From positions 1-24,218 of the IMG/VR virus record IMGVR_UViG_3300046532_001882: a stretch of DNA of 24,218 nt, one strand, 5' to 3'. This document shows, in pieces, positions 13,897 through 22,557 of the stretch (position 1 is the stretch's first letter; the number at the start of each line of letters is the position of its first letter). The translations under genes and the position numbers were made by a program. The notes beneath the pieces are model-generated. The model had not been told where the DNA came from. It saw only the letters and a list, made by a program, of their open reading frames with translations, and did not search any database. Source of the DNA: a virus.

Positions 13897-16800
13897 TTAA
13901 GTAGGCAATGTCTGACGCACTCTCTCCATATCTGCGACAGATAATGCTTCTTTAAACAATGCCATATGATTGAACTGCCACCCCGGCTCGTTGTCCGTAT
14001 GGAAAACAATATTTGAAGCGGGAGTACCAGTCTGAGTATTTAATCCACTCAGCGTGGTATCCGCAGCATTTGCTACCAACGTACCATTTGCATACAAATA
14101 AATCTTCCCACCCGATACGTCACGAACAAAACCTATATGGTTCCATTGTCCGATACGGGAAGTATCATTCCAAGTCACAGAACTAGTATTTCTAGCAGTA
14201 TCTGAAGAGTCGTATTTGTCATTCACATAACAAGTCACACCACTACCGGTGAACTTGAGTTGCACATTATTGTGCTTGAATACCCAATTGTCATTACCGC
14301 TGTCAGTTTTGAACCTTCGATAATGCAAAGAAAAAGAGATATCATCAGCAAGCCCAACACCGAGATTAGGAGCCAATCCCGCCCCTTCTCTATTGGTTTG
14401 AATCAAATCTCTATCAACGATTGAGGAAAACTCATAATCGTCTGACGATTCCCAAGCCCGGTTGATAGTCCACGTTCCGCTTGCAGAATCGGTTCCGGTA
14501 CTAGTCGTGATCGTATGTGTCGTAATGACGCTGGGTAAGAATGTATAAGTTTTGGTTCCCACCACTGCGATTGATTTAATCTGTTTACCACCGTAAGTCG
14601 CAGCAGTCCAAGTGAATGTAGTTGCAGTACCACTTCCCGTGGCAGTAGTTCCATCAGTGTAGGTCGCTGTCCAATTGTAAGAATCGGAATCCATTCCTGA
14701 AACTACAAGACTGTCACCAGCACTACTCTGATTCCCAAGATACAAATAGTCGGTTCCCGTGTGCGGCAGTCCGATCCAATTTGACAGAGGGACAGGAGAG
14801 GCTTCGTAAGTAATATTAAACTGACAAGTATTAGCATCTTTGTTAAGTGTTGAATCTTGATCAAAATCGTCTATGCCGTCATAAAGTTCCGTGATAACGC
14901 TGGCTGATGTTCCGGTCGTTCCCGTGTAAGTAGTCAGATTCAAATCTGCAACAGAAGACAATAAGAACCCAGAATATTGACTGTCCAACGCTCCATCATT
15001 GACGATTCCCCTATAGCCGACAATCCCATTACCATTATGAGCAACCTTGAAGAAGACGCTCGCTAAGGAATTATCATAAACATTTGGAGATGCCAAAGAC
15101 ACTGAGTTGATCAAATAAGTTGTCGGATGACAAACATCAATCATTGATGGACCAACATAGAACTTAGTTGTAGAAGCAGTCACCGAGATGCGTATCCAAC
15201 GATCTCCTACAGTAGTGAAATCGTATTCAACAGGATCACTCGCAGCAGCGTAAGCGGTAGAAGCAGCGGAACCTGAAGCACCGGTTAGATACTTCAAAAC
15301 TCCAGTTTCGTCAACCACGCAAGCCCTATAATTGGCATTTCCAGACGTACCCTGTTCAAATAAAACAGTGTCTGCACTGTTGCCATAACTGATATCACTT
15401 ACATGAAAAATATAATCAACAGTCGTACCTGATAAACCAGTGTTTAACGCTGGCAAACTGATATGGGCACCTGACCCAGTTACTGAACTGGGGTAAAATC
15501 CGAATCCCCTGTTGTAACGTGCCCCCGCAATAACCCCGTACTGCGAAGCCTTTGGATCAGAAATACCGCTATTCACTAGACAGAGATGACGACCAGAACC
15601 AGTTTGATCTGGAATCGCAGGTGCGGCATTGCTTCCAAAACGAAAAACCGTTTTGTCATCAGCAGATACCGCAGAACCCGGAACGTTCTTTTCTAAAAAC
15701 ACTTTAGGTTCGTAAGCGAACTCCCCTGCATCGGCAGGACGAGAAGACTGACTTCCAAATACTCCCGACGATAAAGTCGGTGCCATTTCCAATTCAACAC
15801 GAGTTCCCGCTGGATCAGGATCAACATCAGGATCAAAAATGTATTTGACCAAATGTGGAGATTCCCTATCCGGTGTTTTAATTCTGTGAAAATAACTAGC
15901 AGGTGTTTTCGTATCTAAGATGGTTCCAAGATAAGAACGCATCGCTGCTGGCTGACCGGCATTCAATCCATTGAAAGCATATTTGATTTGATTCCTGTAA
16001 GAATCAATATCTTCATAAACAGAAGACCTAGCAGCCACCCAAGTACAAGAATCATCACCTGATTCTCCATCAATCAAATCAATTTGTTGCCAAGTTGTAC
16101 TATCCAGATCTGTGTCCCAACCCTGTAAAGAAATCCACATACTCAAACCCGTATACGGATTAATAAGTGTCACCCCGACTGTTTGAGCAAGCCAAGATAA
16201 ATGTTCTTTTTTTGCTATTAGAGGATCAGTTAATTTAGATGTTTTTTCTACACCAGTGTTCGTGTCTTCAGCCCGAACATAAACCCAATCTCGTAAATCT
16301 TCACCAATAGTTATCCCATAAGCAAAAGCACTCGCCAAATACTTTTTGGTAACAAGTTTTTGCTCATTAGCACGACGTGTTGATGACTTCTCATCAGCAT
16401 GACGAATGAACTCAGGCAACAATCTGTAAGTTGTGTTAATGGTCGGATTATTTAAAATTCCACTAGTTTTGATTGCTGAGATATCAGTAAGCAAAAACCC
16501 CTGACCACCCGCCGTTGCAGATTCAACGAAATACGAAACCCTCGCATAGTTCGCGCCGGTTGGAATCCAAAATCTAATTGCACTAGCAACATTTGGTACT
16601 TCCGGATTCCTGTACCCATATGGATACAGTTCCATTGTCATCGGTACAGATACCGGATTTTCCGTAGTAGCCGTATCGGGAGTCACAAACTTGTACTGAT
16701 GCGTCTCATCTGTCGCGGTCCATTGACCCGAAACTTCTCTTTCTCCCACATAGTCCATTGCAGTTCCAACACTGCCAGAACTAACAGAAAAATATTCAAC

Positions 16801-17091
16801 TTTTATTCTGAGCGTTTTCCCAGCGAGCAACGAACCTATGGTGAAAATACCTGAAACCTTGAATGACTCCGTCGCGTCCACAGCAAACAGGGGAGACACA
16901 ACACCCAACTCCCCAGAACCATTTGCATAAATCAGAAAACCATCCGTTTGGACACTGCTATACAACGAAAGGGCTTGCGCTCCAATATCAGACATTTGCT
17001 TGATGGTCGCGTTAGTGGCACTGTATTTAATAGCATTAAAAATGCTACCGTCTATTTTAAGTAGATTCTTAGATATAATCGTATCCGGCAT
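13897..17091 (-). CDS. gpI-like baseplate protein fused to lectin-like domains
   Basis: 1064 residues. Residues about 45-205 look like a carbohydrate-binding-module beta sandwich (SFKVSGIFTIGSL, then RFWIPTGANYARVSYFV). Residues about 222-400 (LLPEFIRHADEK, then AYGITIGEDLRDWVY, then HLSWLAQTVGV, WDTDLD, YRNQIKYAFN) read like the P2 gpI / tail protein I family, which forms the outer baseplate and carries fibres. Residues about 555-720 and about 880-1060 look like two concanavalin A-like (LamG) domains; the last has WNHIGFVRDVSGGKIYLYAN and ends in ALFKEALSVADMERV, a typical closing helix. The gene abuts gpJ (TAAATG), the canonical P2 order J-I. The normal gpI is about 180-250 residues, so this one is greatly enlarged. 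The lectin domains probably bind surface glycans. The gpI assignment rests partly on gene order. Confidence 0.72.
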   Translation of the reverse strand: MPDTIISKNLLKIDGSIFNAIKYSATNATIKQMSDIGAQALSLYSSVQTDGFLIYANGSGELGVVSPLFAVDATESFKVSGIFTIGSLLAGKTLRIKVEYFSVSSGSVGTAMDYVGEREVSGQWTATDETHQYKFVTPDTATTENPVSVPMTMELYPYGYRNPEVPNVASAIRFWIPTGANYARVSYFVESATAGGQGFLLTDISAIKTSGILNNPTINTTYRLLPEFIRHADEKSSTRRANEQKLVTKKYLASAFAYGITIGEDLRDWVYVRAEDTNTGVEKTSKLTDPLIAKKEHLSWLAQTVGVTLINPYTGLSMWISLQGWDTDLDSTTWQQIDLIDGESGDDSCTWVAARSSVYEDIDSYRNQIKYAFNGLNAGQPAAMRSYLGTILDTKTPASYFHRIKTPDRESPHLVKYIFDPDVDPDPAGTRVELEMAPTLSSGVFGSQSSRPADAGEFAYEPKVFLEKNVPGSAVSADDKTVFRFGSNAAPAIPDQTGSGRHLCLVNSGISDPKASQYGVIAGARYNRGFGFYPSSVTGSGAHISLPALNTGLSGTTVDYIFHVSDISYGNSADTVLFEQGTSGNANYRACVVDETGVLKYLTGASGSAASTAYAAASDPVEYDFTTVGDRWIRISVTASTTKFYVGPSMIDVCHPTTYLINSVSLASPNVYDNSLASVFFKVAHNGNGIVGYRGIVNDGALDSQYSGFLLSSVADLNLTTYTGTTGTSASVITELYDGIDDFDQDSTLNKDANTCQFNITYEASPVPLSNWIGLPHTGTDYLYLGNQSSAGDSLVVSGMDSDSYNWTATYTDGTTATGSGTATTFTWTAATYGGKQIKSIAVVGTKTYTFLPSVITTHTITTSTGTDSASGTWTINRAWESSDDYEFSSIVDRDLIQTNREGAGLAPNLGVGLADDISFSLHYRRFKTDSGNDNWVFKHNNVQLKFTGSGVTCYVNDKYDSSDTARNTSSVTWNDTSRIGQWNHIGFVRDVSGGKIYLYANGTLVANAADTTLSGLNTQTGTPASNIVFHTDNEPGWQFNHMALFKEALSVADMERVRQTLPT

Positions 17092-18738
17092 TTAACTTAC
17101 CGTAACGCTAAACGTACTTGGATAAGTGAGTACTCCCAAGTGTGCAAATCGAATATCACCAGTTAAAGCACCATCACCCAAAGTCGAATTGCTACCCATC
17201 ACTTCTGCTCTTTTAGAAATTCCAGTTTGAGCAAACGTCATTACCGTTGTCCCCAGAGTTCCTGCCGAATCACAAGTAAAACCTTTAGTACCATTCGTTG
17301 ATCCTGCGGTACAGAAGATGAACTTATTAATACACATCTCATTCGTGGTATCAGCATCTATCGCACGAGTCAGTATCCAATTTGTCGAACCATCGCCAAC
17401 AGTAGTAACCGTGTAGATACCGTTTTGTAAACCAGCGGACTGATTCTTAAGAAGAACTCGCTGCCCCACGGTCGGGCTTTGTCCATCGACAGTGAAAGCC
17501 GCCTGACTCCCACCGTTAGTTAAAGTCGCTCCCACACCCGGTTTGGCAGTATCCGCTCCAGCAGCATAAACAACCGTTCCAAGATCTGCCGTAGTAGCAC
17601 AAACAACTTCCTCATCGGGGAGCGACAAAGTAACAGACTTCAAATAGTCAACGCCTGCGACCCCATCGATCAAACTGATTATTTCATTTGCTCTAACCAC
17701 TTCCCCCCAATCCCATACATCCGGATCTAAATAAGTAGTTAACGCCGTTTGAATAGCAGTCTGAACTGTTCCTGCGGCAGCAGAGGTCTTTTTATATGCC
17801 TCTAAAGTCACACCGATTCCAATCAATTCCGCATTGGCTACCTCTAACGTGACGCCCGTTCCAGTCTTTCCTGAAATTGCCGTTTTGATCGTGGAGAGAT
17901 CCGACGCCGTAACTATTGCATCGTTAACAAATTCACCGGCATTAACGTTCTGTCCAGCAACTGAAACCAGTATGTAACCCTTATGTTTTCCACCAGTATT
18001 TGATGTTCCACCAAAGGTCACAATATTTCTGTCTGAATACCGACGTAAGTTGTAAGCCTTTACCCTGTACACGCTTGCCGTGTAATTGGTGAGAATGAAA
18101 GTACGGATCTGCTCTTCTGTTGCTAACGAAGAAGAATAACTAGCCAACAGAGTAGTTCCACGAGTGAAATATTCTGCATCAGTCTCTGCGTTTAAACCAC
18201 CAGCAGGTTTAGCATCGAATACCGTAGAACTGATATATGGAATTGTTGAAAGAACTTGGAGGGTCGCACCATTAGAAGGAGTATTGAATGTGGTACCGAC
18301 TGATTGCGCCGTCACACCCAGCAGAGTTAGTTGATTTGCACCTGCGGCTACAGTCGCATCTACGTCTAGAAGATAGACATAAGCAGCACCATCTGTGCCA
18401 TAACTAACAAATGGTGTTTCTTTTGGAATTGTGTAACCAGTTGTGTCTGTGAAATTTATAGTTATTGTTGCTTTTGCTTTCACACCATTCGAACGCGTGA
18501 TCCCAGTTAGTTTCAATAATGTTTCCACTGTGGAAGCAGGCAGCCGATTCGCTGCATTAGAAAGATTCGCGGTCTGGTAGGCAACTGCTTCTAAAATAGT
18601 TGTTTCCAATTGGCCTACACGAGGTGTCCACTGTGGCAAAAGCGCACGAGCCTGAGTCACACCTTCTTCTAAGATGTTGGCGACAGTCGTGTCGTAAGGC
18701 GTCAGATCGACGTAAGTCGAAAAATCTGGTGAAACCAT
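17092..18738 (-). CDS. J: Baseplate assembly protein J with inserted tail module
   Basis: 548 residues. The N-terminal helical part (DTTVANILEEGVTQARALLP, then AYQTANLSNAANRLPASTVE) and the central GGLNAETDAEYFTRG with STIKTAISG are characteristic of gpJ / T4 gp6-like wedge proteins. The C-terminal strand FAHLGVLTYPSTFSVTVS is also typical. Between them, residues about 380-507 carry a module (GVGATLTNGG, then VLLKNQSAGLQNGIYTVTTV, then LTRAIDAD) that is otherwise found in tail fibres and occurs in two other proteins of this window. Without it the length would be about 420, nearer the usual 300-390. The protein is part of the baseplate wedge. The order gp25, gpJ, gpI is standard. AGGGG overlaps the gp25 stop ahead of the ATG. 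Confidence 0.88.
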   Translation of the reverse strand: MVSPDFSTYVDLTPYDTTVANILEEGVTQARALLPQWTPRVGQLETTILEAVAYQTANLSNAANRLPASTVETLLKLTGITRSNGVKAKATITINFTDTTGYTIPKETPFVSYGTDGAAYVYLLDVDATVAAGANQLTLLGVTAQSVGTTFNTPSNGATLQVLSTIPYISSTVFDAKPAGGLNAETDAEYFTRGTTLLASYSSSLATEEQIRTFILTNYTASVYRVKAYNLRRYSDRNIVTFGGTSNTGGKHKGYILVSVAGQNVNAGEFVNDAIVTASDLSTIKTAISGKTGTGVTLEVANAELIGIGVTLEAYKKTSAAAGTVQTAIQTALTTYLDPDVWDWGEVVRANEIISLIDGVAGVDYLKSVTLSLPDEEVVCATTADLGTVVYAAGADTAKPGVGATLTNGGSQAAFTVDGQSPTVGQRVLLKNQSAGLQNGIYTVTTVGDGSTNWILTRAIDADTTNEMCINKFIFCTAGSTNGTKGFTCDSAGTLGTTVMTFAQTGISKRAEVMGSNSTLGDGALTGDIRFAHLGVLTYPSTFSVTVS

Positions 18739-18741
18739 AAC

Positions 18742-19038
18742 TTACCCCTTAAAATTAACTTCAATAGAGTCAACCGCCCCACGGCGTTTTATGACATCAA
18801 TGTTGCTAACAACAATAGTAGTTCCATAGAACTGAGCAAACTCTTCTATTAATTCAGAACCATTAAAGTCACCAAACGTTGGATCGTCCGTACCGAAAGT
18901 CGGGAACAGAGGACGCTCCCCCTTATGAGTCGATACAAAGGCTTTTATCTGTTCAGCCTTATACTCATTCGACGTATCGCTCACCTTTATGAAATCTCCG
19001 TTTCCGGAGAAACCCAACGGAATAGATAGAACATCCAT
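18742..19038 (-). CDS. gp25/gpW-like baseplate wedge protein
   Basis: 98 residues. IKAFVSTHKGERPLFPTFGT at about 31-50 is the conserved core of the GPW/gp25 family, with the invariant glutamate of the (K/P)GE.P(L/M).P.FG motif present. The family forms the central baseplate wedge between the hub and gpJ. The ending VDSIEVNFKG is the usual terminal strand. The gene is followed after 3 bases by gpJ and preceded by a 71-base gap that may contain a promoter. An AGGG lies just before the ATG. This is a standard component that fixes the tail type as contractile. Confidence 0.88.
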   Translation of the reverse strand: MDVLSIPLGFSGNGDFIKVSDTSNEYKAEQIKAFVSTHKGERPLFPTFGTDDPTFGDFNGSELIEEFAQFYGTTIVVSNIDVIKRRGAVDSIEVNFKG

Positions 19039-19072
19039 ATAATCCCTACTTTAACATCAGTTACTCTAGGGG

Positions 19073-19099
19073 ATTTTACCCTGTTCACAGCAGTGACAA
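19073..19099 (-). promoter_or_regulatory. Possible sigma70-like promoter upstream of gp25
   Basis: In the 71-base gap between the peptidase and gp25 genes, TTGTCA at 19099-19094 and TAAAAT at 19078-19073 are separated by 15 bases. That is slightly short for a sigma70 promoter. Gaps of this size are rare in this tightly packed region, which is the main support. The match may be chance. Confidence 0.25.
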
Positions 19100-19109
19100 C
19101 GAAACAAAC

Positions 19110-19859
19110 CTAGGAGAGAGGTTCATCTCCCCACATTTCACCCCAAGTACCCGGACCAACAATCCCGTCTCTAGTCAAACGATTGATCCGCTGAAACTGT
19201 CTAACTTTCCTTTTGGTTCCCCAACCAAAGATTCCATCAATCTTTCCACAATCAATACCTAAAGCACCTAAGCGCCGTTGCAGAACTTTTACCCGATCTG
19301 AACGTTCTTTTCTCCGAATCGGATTCGTTCTAATCTCAGCGGTAAGAGCAGCGAGATATCTCAACAACGCTCCCCAATCCACCACTGGTTCTTTCGTTTC
19401 TTCTTTAACCCCCACTCCAATCAAAGCAGGAGCGTCAAACCAATCGGATGAAGCACGAGGTTGGTGATGCCACCACTCTCCACTAACCGTGGGATGCATC
19501 CCATATTCTTTAGCAATATTATTGACTTCCCACTTCTTAATGCCATTACCACACAAACCAAAATCGACCGCGTAGCAAAATCCGTCGTCCTGTTCCATGT
19601 GCCAACTTCCACGCCAAATCCCAATACCATTTAAGGCTTTAGGTCCAAATCGTCTGTCGGGATTAGCGGCTAAATTAAATCCTGCCTTACGGCTCTTATA
19701 GCCATCATAAAAATATTTCTGTTTCGCATAAGTACGGCATCCACTAGTTATTTGGACTCGTCCAATGATGCGTGGATCATTAAAGAAGGCTTCTAACCTT
19801 TTCACAAAACGTGGATGAAGCAACGAGAGATCGACCCCTCGTTTAGTGGGGATAGACAT
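19110..19859 (-). CDS. M15-type peptidoglycan peptidase with C-terminal peptidoglycan-binding domain
   Basis: 249 residues. The catalytic part (about 10-135) has ITSGCRTYAKQ with R42, the zinc-site pair H87 and D99 (SWHMEQDDGFCYAVDFG) and E128/H131 (SGEWWHHQP). This is the arrangement of VanY / D-Ala-D-Ala and L-Ala-D-Glu endopeptidases of family M15. Residues about 188-243 are a peptidoglycan-binding domain (VKVLQRRLGAL, DGIFGWGTKRKVRQFQ, DGIVGPGTWGEMW). There is no signal peptide. It cleaves stem peptides of the cell wall. It lies between the spike and gp25, not next to a holin, which suggests a virion-associated lysin used during entry, although an endolysin for lysis remains possible. AGG is placed 7 bases before the ATG. 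All zinc ligands are intact. Confidence 0.88.
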   Translation of the reverse strand: MSIPTKRGVDLSLLHPRFVKRLEAFFNDPRIIGRVQITSGCRTYAKQKYFYDGYKSRKAGFNLAANPDRRFGPKALNGIGIWRGSWHMEQDDGFCYAVDFGLCGNGIKKWEVNNIAKEYGMHPTVSGEWWHHQPRASSDWFDAPALIGVGVKEETKEPVVDWGALLRYLAALTAEIRTNPIRRKERSDRVKVLQRRLGALGIDCGKIDGIFGWGTKRKVRQFQRINRLTRDGIVGPGTWGEMWGDEPLS

Positions 19860-19870
19860 TTCTTACCTTT

Positions 19871-19927
19871 GGCCGTGCAGGCCGGGTTGGCTATGTATTT
19901 CCCCTCTTCAACCATCTATAAGTATAG
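19871..19927. other. Inverted repeats in the spike-peptidase gap
   Basis: The 73-base gap holds a GGCC-5-GGCC inverted repeat at 19871-19883 and a CTATA-AG-TATAG inverted repeat at 19916-19927. Neither is followed by a U-tract on the minus strand. They may form small mRNA hairpins, but the stems are short and the significance is doubtful. Confidence 0.2.
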
Positions 19928-19932
19928 GTCTA

Positions 19933-21159
19933 TCAACTCTCCAAGGCCGCAATGCGAACTTCTAATTCTTGAATCGCTTTAATGATAGGAGCGATCAGTT
20001 CGTTGTACCGGATTCCTTGGCGATAATGTTCTTCAACTGCTGGCATGGCAGGAGTTATTTCGTTTCCTTCTTCGTCTAATCCCGCCGGTTCCTCTGAACG
20101 CGCCTCAATGTGAGAGTTAGTCCACATTGCTGTAGTCGCCGCTGAACCACCTAAGACTGTTTCGACTTCTTGACCGATCAATCCGTGATGCGTTCGAACA
20201 CCGGGTTCACCCTTGGAAGTTATCCATTTAAATGACACGGGCCGTAGAGATTTGATGAACTCTAACCCCAGAGCGGAGTCGGCAATATCGGTTTTGAATT
20301 GTTGATCAGATGTCTGAATAGTACCGTTGGTAGCATAAATGTCATCCCACCTGTAACTTGACCAACCCAAATCTCTGTTGTCGTCAGGATATGGATGAAT
20401 GTTTCCAAGCCAGTATCCAAACTGACCTATATCCATCCAGTAATAACTAGAGCCATTGTCTTTGGGGTCAGTTCCACCGCTCTGGCCCTTCCATGCAAAA
20501 ATAAGACGTTCCGTACCAGTACCATCGACGCTGTAACTGGGATAAATGAACAATCGCCGCATGTACTCCCCACTGGGGGTTCCATGTTTATTTCCACCGT
20601 AAATCGCAAAGAAAGCGTTAGTCCAATTCGCATTACTTGTGTGTTCCGTCGCATAGGAACCCCAAGCACCGCCATGGTAAAGAAGCCAATGATCAGTATT
20701 GAAATCATAGGCAAAGAGATCACCTGAAGTTTCTCCATTCACCCCAATAGCAGAACCACCGCCACCAAAGCCCGTCTTGTCGAACCTCATCGACGCACGA
20801 CTAGAACCCACATAAGAAGTAGGTTCAACGTGCATCGTCACACCCCACTGCTCAGCCGCACCACCGAACCGATAAACACCCTCCGTCATATCATCATTGT
20901 TTTGATGACCAGCATTAAAGATAATTAGATCGTTCTCACGACCCTCGTTAAAACTCACCCAAACATCATCACCCACCGCTGGTGGCGGACCAACATACGG
21001 GTACGGTCCTGCGCCTTGATGCCCTAAACGCGGAACATCTACCTTGATCTCGTAAGGATCTACTTCCGTCGCCACAACTTCCGTGACTACGCCTTGATAA
21101 AAACCCGATATATCCCCCTGCTTCGAAGCAGGTTTATTGGGTGTTTTATATCCGGTCAT
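19933..21159 (-). CDS. gpV-like baseplate spike with C-terminal S74 intramolecular chaperone
   Basis: 408 residues. Residues about 18-84 (GFYQGVVTEVVATEVDPYEI, then PPPAVGDDVWVSFNEG and IIFNAG) form the OB-fold of gp5/gpV-type tail spikes. Residues about 95-280 are a beta-rich middle with GYWLGNIHPYPDDNRDLGWS and RWDDIYATNGTIQ, the usual lead-in to a chaperone domain. From about 283, TSDQQFKTDI supplies the Ser-Lys pair S284 and K289 with the five-residue spacing of the endosialidase-type (Peptidase S74) self-cleaving chaperone. PVSFKWI, HHGLIGQEVE and a C-terminal helix (YNELIAPIIKAIQELEVRIA) follow. The domain should fold the trimer and then cut itself off before S284. The gene overlaps the hub gene by one base. 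The middle region is unassigned. Confidence 0.85.
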   Translation of the reverse strand: MTGYKTPNKPASKQGDISGFYQGVVTEVVATEVDPYEIKVDVPRLGHQGAGPYPYVGPPPAVGDDVWVSFNEGRENDLIIFNAGHQNNDDMTEGVYRFGGAAEQWGVTMHVEPTSYVGSSRASMRFDKTGFGGGGSAIGVNGETSGDLFAYDFNTDHWLLYHGGAWGSYATEHTSNANWTNAFFAIYGGNKHGTPSGEYMRRLFIYPSYSVDGTGTERLIFAWKGQSGGTDPKDNGSSYYWMDIGQFGYWLGNIHPYPDDNRDLGWSSYRWDDIYATNGTIQTSDQQFKTDIADSALGLEFIKSLRPVSFKWITSKGEPGVRTHHGLIGQEVETVLGGSAATTAMWTNSHIEARSEEPAGLDEEGNEITPAMPAVEEHYRQGIRYNELIAPIIKAIQELEVRIAALES

Positions 21160-22547
21160 TAGAAAAAGAACTTTCTATCCGCATCAGTAGCCTGTGACGT
21201 GCCTGAACCATCACTAGGCTCCACCGCCCCAACCCTTGATTCGAGTTTAGCCCAAGACGAAGCAAAGCCTGTCATATCAACTTTTTCCCATTCCACATGA
21301 CGCCTCGTTGTTGGTGCCGCCACTATCAAGACGGCCCAATCATCTGTATTAATTATGCCGTCAACATCATAAGTCGTGATTTCACTTAACTCTCCGAAGA
21401 AATGCCGGTCAGCCGGATCAGCGTCCGACACCTTGCTAGTAGTCGCAATACCAAGTTTATTCTTGCGTTGCCAAACCATGACAGCATTCTTCGTTATTTG
21501 CCCAAATATTCCGTCTTGTTCACTCTCCGGCAAGCCAATAGCCATTTGCAACCGCTTCACATCAGTTCCTACATCACCCTCTTGAAGCGTTCGAGAACCA
21601 AAAGGAATCACACCACGACCAACAGAAGAATCTGCAACCGTATCGTCCGTTTCTGTCAAAGTTCTTGCACTAACCGAAACCGGTTCGCTGGTTCCTTCAC
21701 CCCATTTCACATCAGTAATCATATGGACACGCGTTGCCCCCACGTTTTCATATGTATCAGGATCGGCACCCGGTGTGGTGCCGCTGAACGAACCACCCCT
21801 CAACAATCTAATACCCATTCCGGGTCGTAGCCCCATAGCATTCCCGCGTGGAAGTTTCATACTCAAAGCAGAACCAGCCCAAGAATCATCATTGCTTTGA
21901 ACGCTAAACGCATACGGATACCACGGATCTGACTCGTTGGCAGCGTGTACCCCGCTGCCGATATTGACCGTGATACTAGGTTGACGTTCCAATAAATAAT
22001 CTTCAGAAGTGAAATACAAAACGTTGTAAACCTCAAACAATTGGTATTCAAGTTCTGACGCTAAACGCCCCAAAACATCCCACGTTGATTCGTCTCGTTC
22101 CTCAGACTGGATTCTTGTGATCGAATCTACTTTCGTGCTTTGCTGAATAAACATCTGCAAACCAAACTCTTCTGCTTTCAATTTTGCGAATTCAGCAGCC
22201 GTAATTCCGTTCCAAGTTTGCGCCCCTTTGTCTCTGGCTAATCTTTGAACAGCACGAGAACCAGCCCTAATATCAACCGTGTCCGCTTGCCCCGGCGCAC
22301 GAGACATCGTCACAGCAGCAATCTCATAGGATTGTCCTAAATACGAAAGTTCACGACGAATCTGAAAATAATTCGAATTAAACATACGAAAATGATGATC
22401 GTAAACTTTGAACATAATGGAAGTTGGCTGCCGAGAAGAAAGCGAAACCTTCAAATCTACAATTGCTTCCGTTATTTCGACTTCTCGCTCAGTGCCTACT
22501 TCAGCAATCTTCAGATCACCCAATTGGAGTACGGGAATAGAATCCAT
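21159..22547 (-). CDS. gpD-like baseplate hub protein with peptidoglycan-binding domain
   Basis: 462 residues. Residues about 1-300 have the hub architecture of gpD / T4 gp27-like proteins: an N-terminal strand pair (EAIVDLKVSLSSRQPTSIMF), an inner part with WNGITAAEFAKLKAEEFGL and WDVLGRLASELEYQLFEV, then VKWGEGTSEPVSVSARTL as the closing strands. Residues about 318-405 are an inserted or fused peptidoglycan-binding domain (LQEGDVGTDVKRLQMAIGL, DGIFGQITKNAVMVWQRKNK, DGIINTDDWAVL). The C-terminus ends in an Asp/Ser-rich stretch. The hub connects the tube to the spike, and the extra domain may anchor the tip to the wall during penetration. The short spacing after the adaptor gene (GGGG before the ATG, over that gene's stop) implies coupling. 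Confidence 0.82.
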   Translation of the reverse strand: MDSIPVLQLGDLKIAEVGTEREVEITEAIVDLKVSLSSRQPTSIMFKVYDHHFRMFNSNYFQIRRELSYLGQSYEIAAVTMSRAPGQADTVDIRAGSRAVQRLARDKGAQTWNGITAAEFAKLKAEEFGLQMFIQQSTKVDSITRIQSEERDESTWDVLGRLASELEYQLFEVYNVLYFTSEDYLLERQPSITVNIGSGVHAANESDPWYPYAFSVQSNDDSWAGSALSMKLPRGNAMGLRPGMGIRLLRGGSFSGTTPGADPDTYENVGATRVHMITDVKWGEGTSEPVSVSARTLTETDDTVADSSVGRGVIPFGSRTLQEGDVGTDVKRLQMAIGLPESEQDGIFGQITKNAVMVWQRKNKLGIATTSKVSDADPADRHFFGELSEITTYDVDGIINTDDWAVLIVAAPTTRRHVEWEKVDMTGFASSWAKLESRVGAVEPSDGSGTSQATDADRKFFF

Positions 22548-22557
22548 AATTACCCCA

